From Candidatus Omnitrophota bacterium (GTDB taxonomy: Bacteria; Ratteibacteria; UBA8468; B48-G9; JAFGKM01): DNA of 64,000 bases. Of this stretch, positions 43,457 through 52,759 are shown piece by piece; position 1 is the stretch's first letter, and each line of letters opens with the position of its first letter. The stretch is from the NCBI GenBank assembly GCA_023819375.1, contig JAMWDI010000002.1:57076-121075 (forward strand), written 5' to 3'. The translations under genes and the position numbers were made by a program. The notes below the pieces were generated by a model. The model searched no databases. It worked only from the letters and a program-made list of their open reading frames with translations, and had not been told where the DNA came from.

Positions 43457-43564
43457 ATGAGAGAAAATAAAAAAATAAGAAAGATATTTATAAAAATTTC
43501 TAAAAGAAGCGGAGGGAAAAAGGCAATTGTGGCTATAGGTAGAAAAATACTTTATTGGTCTTGA
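43457..43564 (+). pseudogene. IS110 transposase, C-terminal fragment
   Basis: A 35-codon plus-strand frame reads IFIKISKRSGGKKAIVAIGR then KILYWS and a stop. GKKAIVAIGRK resembles the C-terminal end of IS110 transposases (typically GKKKAIVAVARKLL). Together with the N-terminal fragment it shows an element whose middle has been deleted. The 165 bases between them show no IS110 sequence. Confidence 0.5.
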
Positions 43565-43893
43565 CCTCTTGTTGTTAATGAAGAGACATGAAAAAACTTT
43601 TGTAATAAAACTCCAAGAGAAAATAGGTTCAAGATCATCTTGATAAAGTTTTTGAATGAAAGAGATGAATTTTATTTTTATATTTTCACCTCCTTTTCTA
43701 ATTTTATTTTTTACATATTTTTCTTATTTGTCAAGTTTTTTCCCTTCTTTTAAGTTAAGACATAGTATTAGGGAGATAGGAATAGAAGATATAACTTCAA
43801 TTTAAATTGATGGACACTCTTTGGTTAGATTTTCAAAAATTTAGCATTTGATTTTACCTATTTAAATTGATGAAATTACTTAACAATAAAAAG
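43565..43893. other. Gap holding the right 34-base repeat and a degraded promoter
   Basis: No gene. Within it lie the second direct repeat (43748-43781), a minus-strand TTGACA box near 43729-43734 followed by AAAGGAGGTG near 43690 that leads into no open frame, and a 13-base repeat ATTTAAATTGATG at 43800 and 43860. The promoter and ribosome site look like the stump of a lost minus-strand gene. Confidence 0.5.
43748..43781. repeat. 34-base direct repeat, right copy
   Basis: Identical to 37807-37840 in the same orientation, starting TTTTAAGTTAAGACA. The copies are 5.94 kb apart. The sequence outside the 34 bases differs to the right, while to the left both have a T-rich stretch and a TTGTCAA. 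This fits ends of an insertion element or a recombination site. Confidence 0.9.
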
Positions 43894-43978
43894 CGGAGGG
43901 TGAGGGACTCGAACCCCCATGTCCCGAAAGGGACGGCGGATTTCAAGTCCGCTGCCTTACCGATTAGGCTAACCCTCC
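43894..43978 (-). tRNA. tRNA-Ser(UGA)
   Basis: Minus-strand 85-base tRNA with acceptor stem GGAGGGT/ACCCTCC and discriminator G. The anticodon stem-loop GCGGACTTGAAATCCGC carries TGA (read on the minus strand), and a long variable arm GTCCCTTTCGGGAC marks serine. The T-arm reads GGGGGTTCGAGTCCC. CCA is not encoded. It reads UCA and wobble codons. Confidence 0.95.
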
Positions 43979-43987
43979 AATTAATTA

Positions 43988-44016
43988 ATTTTACATTTTA
44001 AATTTATATTAGTAAA
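43988..44016 (-). promoter_or_regulatory. Promoter of tRNA-Ser
   Basis: On the minus strand TTTACT (44016-44011), 17 bases, TAAAAT (43993-43988), with the -10 box nine bases before the first tRNA base. It lets the tRNA be made independently of the acsB transcript that ends just upstream. Confidence 0.6.
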
Positions 44017-44021
44017 GATAA

Positions 44022-46226
44022 TCACATAATTGGTGGAAGTTCAAGCGCAGGATGCTTTTTTTCCTGTAAAAAGGGTAAAATCTCTTCTTCCGTTATTCCT
44101 ATTGTTTCATCAGCAATTCTGTCAAGTAAATCTGGTATTCCTATTTCTTCTGCTCTTTTTATAAATCTCTCTTTTATTTCTTCTTTTAACATTTTAGGCA
44201 TCCATACAAGACGTAAAATTCCACCTTCTGCTTGTAAAAATTTCTTTTGAGTTATGTTAAATTTTGAATGGCCAAGAAATCCAGGGATTTGTCTTCCACC
44301 TCCTATAGTTCCTGCTAAAGTTGTAAATTTCATTCCACAAGGAGTGTCTCCTTTATATTCTCTATTCACAGTCATAATTCCATTGCAAAGAGGCAAAACT
44401 ACTGCTATACACTCACAGCATCCACATGTTGTCATTGGATCCACCATTAAACTGTAAACACTTACCTTTTCTATTGTCCCTCTACTTGCTTTTTTAACAA
44501 ATTCATTAACTCCTTCCCATTGACCATATTTTTCATCAATAATTCTTCCTTTCTTAACTGGTTGATTAGGGCCAGTTGGATTTATTTTGTTTGATGCTCT
44601 ACAATCAAGCCAAGAAAAAGCCCCGCATAATCCTGTTCTTTCAGGAGTCACAATACACACATGATTTGGAGCAAATGATTGACAAAGTGTACAAGAATAA
44701 AAAGTGTCAACTTCCTCATCTGTAATCCCAGCAAGTCTTTCATCTCTGTGACGCCATACTCTTTTGGCTTTTTCAAGTATTTCTTTTACTTTTTCTTCCT
44801 CTGTGTAAATTTTAATCTGAACTTTATCAACTATATTTGAAAATACCTCATGATATTTTGCATGAATTGCTACACCAAGATGCCTCAATTTTAAACCTTT
44901 TTCTTTTGCTTTTTTGCTAATTCTTATCCAAACTATATCCCTCTGCCCTATATGCATAACTCCATTAATATAGTTTATATAATCGTGTATCTGTCTTTCT
45001 AATATAGGTTCAAAATCTTCCTGCATTTCTCTTCCAGCAACTTCAACTACAATTGCCAAAGGGATAGCACTTCCTTCTGGTAATTCATCTATTTCAGGAC
45101 CAATAACTTCTATTTTTCCATCTTCAACTTCATTTAATGGTAAACTTGTTGTCCACTCACAAGAAATGGTTTTTGCTCCTCCTGCTTCAAGATATAAATC
45201 CTCTTTTCTAACTCTCTCTCCTTCAAAAGCAGGTCCATATGGAACTGGAATATCTATTTTTGATACTGTTACTTTCAAACCCCTCACTTCCACTGCTTTG
45301 GATACAATTTCTGAATGAGGAATATTTGACACAACATGTTCATAAGTACATATTCCAGTAGGTAAAATCTGTGGTATTGGTGTATCTGCAATTGTAGGAA
45401 ATCCAAAATTTATTGCTCCTGCTGCATTTGCATACCATTCTTCATTAACGTAACCAAAAGCAAGAACAAAAGCAAAAATCCTATCTTTATTGTAAATCAA
45501 AATTCTTCTATAATCTCCTGGTTCAATACCTCCAAAACTCATCGCTGCCCTTACTGCAAAACCAAGTGCAAAAACTGCTTGGTATATATCAGGTCCGAAA
45601 GGAACAAGTCGTACTGGCCAACCAAGTTGAATCCCACTTTCCTTCAATTGTTCAGCAAATCTTTTGCCATTATATTCAGCACACATAAAAACATAAAGAT
45701 TCTTCTCTATCAATTCTGTTGCTATTCTTATTGCTGTTTCATTATCTGGAACAGAACCAACAACTGCTGCAAATCCTGGAGCAGTTCCATCAACAAATTC
45801 AATTCCTCTTTTCCTCAATATAATATCATTTGCTGCCCCAAGCCAAAGTTTATCTTCTGGTGGTTCCTCTTCTGGCCAATAAAAATCAGGTTCCTCTATA
45901 TACCTAATCGCTTCCATCATTTCTTCAGCAAATAGTGTTGCCATTCCTGCATCTAAAACAGGACCAAGATATGGTAAATGACAATCTTTGTAAACAGGTT
46001 CTGGTAAAAGGTCCCTACAAATTTTAAATACTTTTTCCATATGTGACAATTTAGATACAGGAATTCCAAGTATTCCATAAATTATCGGTAAATAATAAGC
46101 AGTTTCAGGAAAAGCAACATCTTGGTTTGGCCCATATTTATCCATTGCCATTTTCCATTTATTTTCAGCCATATTTACAATTTTATAAGCACCATTTATA
46201 GCAGCAGAGGCAATTATTTTTGACAT
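44022..46226 (-). CDS. acsB: CO-methylating acetyl-CoA synthase (AcsB)
   Basis: The 734-residue enzyme joins CO, a methyl group and CoA into acetyl-CoA. The A-cluster ligands are in place: Cys512, Cys515, Cys524 and Cys534 for the Fe4S4 cluster, and Cys601-Gly-Cys603 for the nickel site. SFGG near residue 230 matches the channel region of Moorella ACS. The complete N-terminal domain identifies the bacterial, not archaeal, type. It lies 178 bases after cooS with no clear promoter, so it is probably read through. AGGAGG precedes the ATG. Confidence 0.96.
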   Translation of the reverse strand: MSKIIASAAINGAYKIVNMAENKWKMAMDKYGPNQDVAFPETAYYLPIIYGILGIPVSKLSHMEKVFKICRDLLPEPVYKDCHLPYLGPVLDAGMATLFAEEMMEAIRYIEEPDFYWPEEEPPEDKLWLGAANDIILRKRGIEFVDGTAPGFAAVVGSVPDNETAIRIATELIEKNLYVFMCAEYNGKRFAEQLKESGIQLGWPVRLVPFGPDIYQAVFALGFAVRAAMSFGGIEPGDYRRILIYNKDRIFAFVLAFGYVNEEWYANAAGAINFGFPTIADTPIPQILPTGICTYEHVVSNIPHSEIVSKAVEVRGLKVTVSKIDIPVPYGPAFEGERVRKEDLYLEAGGAKTISCEWTTSLPLNEVEDGKIEVIGPEIDELPEGSAIPLAIVVEVAGREMQEDFEPILERQIHDYINYINGVMHIGQRDIVWIRISKKAKEKGLKLRHLGVAIHAKYHEVFSNIVDKVQIKIYTEEEKVKEILEKAKRVWRHRDERLAGITDEEVDTFYSCTLCQSFAPNHVCIVTPERTGLCGAFSWLDCRASNKINPTGPNQPVKKGRIIDEKYGQWEGVNEFVKKASRGTIEKVSVYSLMVDPMTTCGCCECIAVVLPLCNGIMTVNREYKGDTPCGMKFTTLAGTIGGGRQIPGFLGHSKFNITQKKFLQAEGGILRLVWMPKMLKEEIKERFIKRAEEIGIPDLLDRIADETIGITEEEILPFLQEKKHPALELPPIM

Positions 46227-46404
46227 CCTATCCTCCTTTTTCTCTTAACTTGCTTGCATAATTTAAAAAAGCATTAAAGTATTCTTTTTCCACAACTCAT
46301 CACTTAACTTAAAATTTTTCTTACTCCAAACTCCCTTACACTTTTTTTATACATTTCTTATATCAATTTTTTTAAATTCGGATAATTTCATTCTATTCTT
46401 CTCG

Positions 46405-48291
46405 TCATTCAAGTTCTCTTCTCATTGCCATATCATAAAGAATTCTTTCCCTTGCTTTATCTATCCCAAGTTTTCTTCTTTTTTCATCTATATGTTTTAA
46501 TATCAATTCTGCCATTTTATCAGGATCTGATTCAAAAGCCCATTTTCCACCAACTTCTTTTTCAATATCTTCAAATAAATATTTTGTTAAATTTTTACTT
46601 CCTAAAGTTGGCCAAGTAACTCCAAAAACAACAAATATTCCTGAAGAAACAAAATATTGACCTATACTTAATGCTTTCTCACTCATCCATTCCGGCGCTG
46701 CTCCTGCCGCTGGCAATTCTGAAATATCATCTCCAAGTCCTCCTTCCTTCACAACACAAGTTGCTGCCATTAAAATCCTTGAATTATCAACACAACTACC
46801 CATATGAATAACAGGTGGGATGCCAACCGCTTCACAAACTTCTCTTAATCCTTTTCCAGCATAATTTAAACCCTTAACAGAATCTAAGAATCCCGCTTTA
46901 GCACAAGCAATTGCAGAACAACCAGTTTGTAAAACTAAAACATCATTTTCTATAAGTTTACTTACAAGTTTTATATGAATTTCGTCATGAGAAACCTTTG
47001 GATTATTACAGCCAACCACTCCTGCAATTCCTCTTATTTTTCCATTTATAATATTGTCATTCAAAGGCCTGTATGATGCTCTAAATCTACCACCAAGTAT
47101 GTAATAAATACTCTCATAAGAAAAACCAGCAACCAAATCTATTTGACTTTCAGGAATTATAACATTTTCCTTTTTTCTATTTTCAAAATTTTCAATGGCC
47201 ATTTTAATTATTTCTTTTGCCTTTTCTAAAGCATTTTCTTCTGTGAATTTAACATGAATAGCACCTGGTATTTTTGTTTTTTCTGATGTTGTTATAATTT
47301 TTGTATGAAAACAAGAAGCAATTTCAGGTAATGAAGCCATAATACATTGAACATCAACAACCATAACTTCTACAGCACCTGTAGTAATTGCCATCTCTTG
47401 ATTTAGAAAATTTCCTATAATTGGAATTCCATGTCTCATTAAAATTTCATTTGCTGTACAACATATTCCTCCTATATTTATTCCCTTTGCTCCTTTCTGT
47501 TTTGCAAGATTTATAAGTTCTGGATCTTCTGAAGCAACAACTATCATTTCAGATAGAAGTGGTTCATGTCCATGAACAATAATATTCACATAATCATCTT
47601 TCAATACTCCAAAGTTTACTCTTCCTAAAATTGGTTCAGGAGTTCCAAACAAAACATCTTGAAGATCAGTTGCAACCATTGAACCGCCCCACCCATCAGA
47701 TAAAGCACATCTTTGTGCTTGTTTCATTAAGTTATAGAAATCCTGGTCTGTTCCCATATGTGTTCTATGAAGAGATTCAACAACTTCTCTATCAATTCCC
47801 CTTGGAGTAATCTCTAAATCTGACCAAATTCTCTGTCTTTTTACAGGTGCTCTTTTAGTAAAAATCAAATTCCCTTCTTGTTGGCCAAACTGTGAAAGAC
47901 ATATTTCACCAACTTTAAGCGCAATTTCTTCTATCTTTTTATCCTTTACATCTATTCCAAATTCAAGAGCAAGTTTAATAAGTTTAAACTCATCCTTAAT
48001 TTCATAACCAATTGCCTCTTTTCTTGCCACTTTTATTAAGGTCTCTGCAACTGCTCTTCCATGGTCAGAGTGTGCACTTGCTCCAACTGCAATTTTTCTT
48101 AAAAAATTTCTAGCAACAATAACATCCTCATCCGCACCACAAACACCTTTCTTAGGACCATCATCAAAAGGACTTATTCTACAAGGACCCATAGAACAAT
48201 TCCTACAACAAATTTCAAAAATTCCAAATCCACATTGTGGTTCCTGTGATTTCAATCTTTCTTCTGCTGTAGTAAATTTTTTTTCACTCAT
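46405..48291 (-). CDS. cooS: Ni-Fe-S carbon monoxide dehydrogenase
   Basis: The 628-residue enzyme reduces CO2 to CO for ACS. The N-terminal B/D-cluster cysteines are in CGFGIFEICCRNCSMGPCRI, and the C-cluster and proton-path histidines in GASAHSDHGR. Later C-cluster ligands are in VVGCNNPKVSHDE, QTGCSAIACAKAG and HMGSCVDNSR. The length is that of AcsA/CooS. It overlaps the upstream Fe-S gene by four bases, which ties it to the NAD-linked electron module. Confidence 0.96.
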   Translation of the reverse strand: MSEKKFTTAEERLKSQEPQCGFGIFEICCRNCSMGPCRISPFDDGPKKGVCGADEDVIVARNFLRKIAVGASAHSDHGRAVAETLIKVARKEAIGYEIKDEFKLIKLALEFGIDVKDKKIEEIALKVGEICLSQFGQQEGNLIFTKRAPVKRQRIWSDLEITPRGIDREVVESLHRTHMGTDQDFYNLMKQAQRCALSDGWGGSMVATDLQDVLFGTPEPILGRVNFGVLKDDYVNIIVHGHEPLLSEMIVVASEDPELINLAKQKGAKGINIGGICCTANEILMRHGIPIIGNFLNQEMAITTGAVEVMVVDVQCIMASLPEIASCFHTKIITTSEKTKIPGAIHVKFTEENALEKAKEIIKMAIENFENRKKENVIIPESQIDLVAGFSYESIYYILGGRFRASYRPLNDNIINGKIRGIAGVVGCNNPKVSHDEIHIKLVSKLIENDVLVLQTGCSAIACAKAGFLDSVKGLNYAGKGLREVCEAVGIPPVIHMGSCVDNSRILMAATCVVKEGGLGDDISELPAAGAAPEWMSEKALSIGQYFVSSGIFVVFGVTWPTLGSKNLTKYLFEDIEKEVGGKWAFESDPDKMAELILKHIDEKRRKLGIDKARERILYDMAMRRELE

Positions 48292-49061
48292 TTTTTTCCT
48301 CCAGTCAAAGAAAATGGTAATAATTTATCAACATAATTCTTTCCTTTGCATTCATTACAAATTAGAAATATATCAAGTAAAACATTTGCACCCAATTTAT
48401 TTTTAATATATTCAATAAGTTTTTTAGGAATAAAAGGTTTCTGACAGATTTTACATTTTTCCAGTTCAAGTTTTGCATTTATTTTTTTTATAATTCTTTC
48501 ATTTTTAATATCTTCTACTTTAATTGCATCAACAGGACACACAAAACTACAAGCACCACAACCAATACAATTAGTAGGTTCTTTTTCAAAAGGAGAAGAT
48601 ACTTTTCTCTCTATCCCCCTTTGGGAAAAACTTATTGCACTAACTCCAATTATCTCTTTACAAACATTAACACATAATCCACATAAAATACAATCATCAT
48701 TCCCAATGCCGAATCTTGGTTCAACTTCATATTTTTCTGCATATTCTTTGACTTTTCCTTTATAACCAACTTTTGCAATTAGAAGTTCAAGTATCAATTT
48801 TCTTATTTTTACTACATTTTCATTATTAGTTTCTATTTTTATCTCATCCTCTACAGGGAAATTACAGGCAGTAACATATCTTTTTCTACCATTTCTTTCT
48901 ATTTCAACAATACATAATCTACAAGCACCATAAGGTTCAATGGCTGAGTGATAACATAATGTTGGTATTTCAATTCCAACATCCTGTGCTATTTTTAAAA
49001 TTGTTATTCTTTTAGGCACGATCTTTTTAATCCCATCAATTATTATTTCAACACTTTTCAT
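48288..49061 (-). CDS. Short NuoG-like iron-sulfur protein
   Basis: The 257 residues have an N-terminal [2Fe-2S] domain (CYHSAIEPYGACRLC about residues 37-51, with C67 in ACNFP) and a pair of ferredoxin clusters (CILCGLCVNVCKE and CIGCGACSFVCPVDA, about 128-178). This is the N-terminal third of NuoG/HydA. The molybdopterin or H-cluster domain is absent; a tail has CKICQKP and CNECKG, a CxxC-(~34)-CxxC pair that may bind zinc. It likely passes electrons between the NuoEF pair and cooS. Confidence 0.88.
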   Translation of the reverse strand: MKSVEIIIDGIKKIVPKRITILKIAQDVGIEIPTLCYHSAIEPYGACRLCIVEIERNGRKRYVTACNFPVEDEIKIETNNENVVKIRKLILELLIAKVGYKGKVKEYAEKYEVEPRFGIGNDDCILCGLCVNVCKEIIGVSAISFSQRGIERKVSSPFEKEPTNCIGCGACSFVCPVDAIKVEDIKNERIIKKINAKLELEKCKICQKPFIPKKLIEYIKNKLGANVLLDIFLICNECKGKNYVDKLLPFSLTGGKK

Positions 49062-49063
49062 TT

Positions 49064-50911
49064 TTATTTCCTTTCAATTGCATTAAATTTACAGATGGTA
49101 AAGCATATTCCACATTTAATACACTTTTCTTTATTTATTTTATGAATTTTTTTCCTTTCTCCTTCTATTGCATTTACTGGACAATTTTTAGCACATAAAG
49201 TGCAACCAGTACATTTCTCTGTGTTTACAAAATACTCAATCAAATCTTTACAAACACCAGCAGAACATTTTTTTTGCTCAATATGATTAATATACTCATC
49301 ATAAAAGTAAGTAATTGTTGTCAAAACAGGATTTGGAGCAGTTGTTCCAAGGGCACATAAAGATGCTTTTTGCATAAAATCAGAAATTTCCTTTAAAATT
49401 TCAATATCTTCCTTTTTTCCTTTGCCTTGAGTTATTCTATTTAAAATTTCAAGCATTTGATTTATACCTTCTCTACAGGGAACACATTTACCACATGATT
49501 CTTCTTTTAAAAAATTTAGAAAATATCTTGCAACATCAACCATACATGTATCCTCATCCATAACAATCATACCTCCTGAACCCATCATAGACCCAACTTC
49601 ATTCAATCTGTCAAAATCAACAGGTAAATCAAGATATTTCTCAGGTATAACTCCTCCTGAAGGTCCCCCTGTTTGAACCCCTTTAAATTTTTTATTTTCT
49701 TTTATTCCTCCACCTATATCAAAAATTATTTCTCTTAAAGTAATTCCCATCGGAACTTCAACAAGTCCTGTATTTTTAACCTTACCAACAAGTGAAAAAA
49801 TTTTTGTTCCTTTGCTTGTATCTGTCCCGATTTCTGCAAACTTTTCCCATCCATTGTTTATTATAAAAGGAACATTTGCCCAAGTTTCAACATTATTAAG
49901 ACAGGTTGGTTTTTCATATAATCCTTTTTCAACAGTATGTATATATTTTGCTCTTGGTTCTCCAACTTTCCCTTCAATTGATGCCATCAAAGCAGTTGAT
50001 TCACCACAAACAAAAGCACCTCCACCTCTAACAATATCAATATCAAAAGAAAATCCAGAACCAAGAATATTTTCTCCAAGGAATCCATATTCTCTTGCTT
50101 GTTCAATAGCAATTTTCAACCTTTTTAAAGCAAGAGGATATTCATGCCTGATATATACATAACCTTCATTTGAACCAATAGCATAAGCCCCTATAATCAT
50201 TCCTTCTATAACTGAATGAGGATTCCCTTCTATTACACTTCTATCCATAAAAGCACCAGGATCCCCTTCATCAGCATTACAGATTACATATTTTGGATAA
50301 CCTTCTGCTTTTCTACAATATTCCCATTTTTTACCCGTTGGGAATCCGCCACCACCTCTTCCCCTTAATCCTGATTTTTTAATCTCCTCAATTACTTCTT
50401 CTGGGCTCATTCCAGATAGAACTTTTGATAAAGCAGTATAACCACCATAGTAAATATAATCCTCTATATTTTCAGGATCAATTAAGCCATTCAAAGAAAG
50501 AACCAATCTTTTTTGCTTTTTATAAAATGGAATTTGGTCAAGATATGGTATAATTTGCCCTTTTTCATCTTTATATGTCAACCTTTCAACAATTTCTCCT
50601 TTTTTTATTGTCTTTTCAATTATTTCTTTTACATCATTTGGGCTCAACCTAATATAAAATATTTTTTCTGGGTAAATCACTATAGCAGGATCCACTTCTG
50701 AAAACCCATGACATCCAGTTTTAATTACCTTTATCTCTTTATTTTTTACTTTTTTAATTTCTTTTCGTAATTCTCTGTAAATTTCTTCACTTCCTGCAGC
50801 AATACAGCCAGTTTCCATGCAAACACTTATAATGATTTTTTCTTTATCTTTAATCCCCTTTAATTTTTTTCTCAATTTTTCAAGTTCTTCAAAACTGTTT
50901 ATTTTTTTCAT
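49064..50911 (-). CDS. NuoF/HydB-like NADH-binding flavoprotein
   Basis: The 615 residues are an N-terminal thioredoxin-like [2Fe-2S] domain (about 1-110, CMETGCIAAGSEEIYRELRK start), the FMN/NADH fold (GLRGRGGGGFPTGKKWEYC, VICNADEGDPGAFMDR), the cluster N3 motif SCGKCVPCREG, and two C-terminal [4Fe-4S] sets (CTGCTLCAKNCP and CIKCGICFTICKF). This layout matches HndC/HydB of NAD-linked and bifurcating hydrogenases. No hydrogenase subunit is in the cluster. Confidence 0.93.
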   Translation of the reverse strand: MKKINSFEELEKLRKKLKGIKDKEKIIISVCMETGCIAAGSEEIYRELRKEIKKVKNKEIKVIKTGCHGFSEVDPAIVIYPEKIFYIRLSPNDVKEIIEKTIKKGEIVERLTYKDEKGQIIPYLDQIPFYKKQKRLVLSLNGLIDPENIEDYIYYGGYTALSKVLSGMSPEEVIEEIKKSGLRGRGGGGFPTGKKWEYCRKAEGYPKYVICNADEGDPGAFMDRSVIEGNPHSVIEGMIIGAYAIGSNEGYVYIRHEYPLALKRLKIAIEQAREYGFLGENILGSGFSFDIDIVRGGGAFVCGESTALMASIEGKVGEPRAKYIHTVEKGLYEKPTCLNNVETWANVPFIINNGWEKFAEIGTDTSKGTKIFSLVGKVKNTGLVEVPMGITLREIIFDIGGGIKENKKFKGVQTGGPSGGVIPEKYLDLPVDFDRLNEVGSMMGSGGMIVMDEDTCMVDVARYFLNFLKEESCGKCVPCREGINQMLEILNRITQGKGKKEDIEILKEISDFMQKASLCALGTTAPNPVLTTITYFYDEYINHIEQKKCSAGVCKDLIEYFVNTEKCTGCTLCAKNCPVNAIEGERKKIHKINKEKCIKCGICFTICKFNAIERK

Positions 50912-51362
50912 TTTCTAAACCTTTAATTATTTTTTCTGTTTTTCTCACATCCATTTGACCATAATATTTTTCATTTATAACAACGATAGGGCCAATAGCA
51001 CAAGCACCAAGACAATTAACTGTATCAAAGGAAAAAAGACCATCTTCTGTTGTTTCTCCTGGTAAAATTCCAAATTTGTTCTTTAAAAATTCCGCAATCA
51101 TATATCCACCTCTCACATGGCAAGCGGTTCCAAGACAAACTTTTATTCTGTATTTCCCTTTTGGTTTTAAAGAAAATGCTCTGTAAAAAGTTGAAATTGA
51201 ATAAATTTGAGAAAGAGGAATATTAAGTTTTTCAGAAATATAAATAAGAATATCTTCTGGCAAATAACTGTAACTATCTTGAATGTCCTGTAAAATTCCG
51301 ACTATTTTATTTTTACTCCATCCGTTTTTTTCTAAAATTTTATCTACTTCTAATTTTCTCAT
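50889..51362 (-). CDS. NuoE-like [2Fe-2S] subunit
   Basis: About 157 residues from the ATG at 51362; a TTG seven codons upstream is less likely. The thioredoxin-like fold has the four-cysteine motif CLGTACHVRGG then CLGACAIGPIV, as in NuoE/HydC. The N-terminal helical part is typical. It overlaps the NuoF-like gene by 23 bases and the CooF-like gene at its start, which supports one translated unit. Confidence 0.92.
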   Translation of the reverse strand: MRKLEVDKILEKNGWSKNKIVGILQDIQDSYSYLPEDILIYISEKLNIPLSQIYSISTFYRAFSLKPKGKYRIKVCLGTACHVRGGYMIAEFLKNKFGILPGETTEDGLFSFDTVNCLGACAIGPIVVINEKYYGQMDVRKTEKIIKGLENEKNKQF

Positions 51363-51816
51363 ATTCTTCTCTAAACTCAACAAATTTCAATGCTTTATTT
51401 GGACAACTTAAAACACAAGCAGGCAACATATCTTTTTTTAATCTTTCTATACAAAAATCACACTTTATATGAATTTTTTTATCTCTATTTATATTTAGTA
51501 TTCCGTAGGGACAAACAATAGCACACATTCCACATCCAATACATTTTTTTTCTTCTATAATTACAATTCCGTTCTCATCCTTCTCTAATGCTCCAGTTGG
51601 ACAGATAATAACACAGGAAGGAAAATCACAATGTAAACATCTTAAGGGAGTAATAAATTTCTCAATTTTTTTAATCTTTACAGAAGGAAATCTATCGGGA
51701 TTTTTCATAAATTCAAAAAAATTATTTTTCTTACTATGAGAGAAAGCACATTCAATTTCACAGGTTCTACACGCAAAACACCTTTCAACATTTACAATAA
51801 TCTTACTCCTTTTCAT
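51340..51816 (-). CDS. CooF-like multi-cluster ferredoxin
   Basis: The 158 residues carry four cysteine groups of the HycB/CooF family: CFACRTCEIECAF, CLHCDFPSCVIICP, CIGCGMCAIVCPYG and CDFCIERL with CVLSCP. In CO dehydrogenase operons such a protein carries electrons to or from CooS. It overlaps acsD by four bases and the NuoE-like gene at its end. Confidence 0.9.
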   Translation of the reverse strand: MKRSKIIVNVERCFACRTCEIECAFSHSKKNNFFEFMKNPDRFPSVKIKKIEKFITPLRCLHCDFPSCVIICPTGALEKDENGIVIIEEKKCIGCGMCAIVCPYGILNINRDKKIHIKCDFCIERLKKDMLPACVLSCPNKALKFVEFREEYEKIRSR

Positions 51817-52748
51817 TTCATATCCATAATAAGTTTTTCAATTAACTTAACAGTTTCTGGATGTCTAATTACGACAATATCTGCTCCTGCAAGTAAAAGC
51901 AAAATTCCTGTTAATGCTTCAAACATAATACCTCTTTCTTTTTCTTTTCCAAGTTTAAAGTCAATATTTTCAGGAATACTAACTTCTTTAATTTTCCAAA
52001 CTTCTTTTGATAAATAACAATACAAAGGAAAGGCAAGTTTATCATCGCCCTGTAAAAGTCCAGCAAGTCTATCTCTTTCCATAACAGAATAAGTATACTC
52101 AATGCCATAACCAAGCGCTCCAATCGTTGGATCCATTATAATTTTATTTTCAGGTACTCCAAGTTCTAAAAGTAAAATATTTAATTGTTTTGCAAGATTT
52201 ATATCAATTGGAGTTGAAGCAACCACTACCTGTTTATATGCAATTGCACTTGCTCCAATTTGCTTGTAATTCTTATCAACAACAGGCCCAACACCTACAT
52301 TTTTACCACTTGCAACTTCACAGACCATTTTCAAAACATCAATATCTTTTTGAACATTACCAGTCCCCCAAAAAATCATAGGAATATCAATTTCTTCAAC
52401 TAATTTTTCTACAACAGGTCTAATCTCTTCCACACTTCTATTTAATCCATTTGGATCTGTTGAATTTAAAAATATAGTTAAACACTTTGCAGAGTATTCA
52501 TTCACACATTTTTTAGCCCATTCAACAGGATTGTTTATTACATCCTTATAAGGGACAAGACAACTTTCTGGCCAATCCTCTGGAATACTATCCCATACTT
52601 CAAAGGAAATAACAGGTGGATTAGGAATTACTCCCTCAAATGTATGAAAGTTTAGACAATCTTGTCCTCCAACTTTTATTTTTTTGTCACCTACACCAAT
52701 TTCAACTTCTCTTATCTTTCCGGTATATTTCAATTTTACATCTTCCAT
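51813..52748 (-). CDS. acsD: Corrinoid iron-sulfur protein small subunit
   Basis: The 311-residue protein matches AcsD/CdhD: the opening GGQDCLNFHTFEG, PNPPVISFEVWD, then the TIM-barrel run VGVGPVVDKNYKQIGASA and MDPTIGALGYGIEYTYSV. It forms the methyl-carrying corrinoid protein with AcsC, which is not in this window. It lies directly after the 56-residue gene and before the CooF-like gene. Confidence 0.93.
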   Translation of the reverse strand: MEDVKLKYTGKIREVEIGVGDKKIKVGGQDCLNFHTFEGVIPNPPVISFEVWDSIPEDWPESCLVPYKDVINNPVEWAKKCVNEYSAKCLTIFLNSTDPNGLNRSVEEIRPVVEKLVEEIDIPMIFWGTGNVQKDIDVLKMVCEVASGKNVGVGPVVDKNYKQIGASAIAYKQVVVASTPIDINLAKQLNILLLELGVPENKIIMDPTIGALGYGIEYTYSVMERDRLAGLLQGDDKLAFPLYCYLSKEVWKIKEVSIPENIDFKLGKEKERGIMFEALTGILLLLAGADIVVIRHPETVKLIEKLIMDMK

Positions 52749-52759
52749 CTTTTCTCCTT

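Noticed and set aside
43800..43872. A 13-base repeat ATTTAAATTGATG, 60 bases apart, as a mini-CRISPR
   Set aside because: Only two short AT-rich copies; expected by chance in this composition.
46227..46404. A separate acsB promoter between cooS and acsB
   Set aside because: No pair of boxes with 16-18 spacing and good match was found, unlike the other operons.
48288..51362. Electron-bifurcating hydrogenase
   Set aside because: NuoE-, NuoF- and NuoG-N-like subunits are present but no H-cluster domain or separate hydrogenase gene is in the window.
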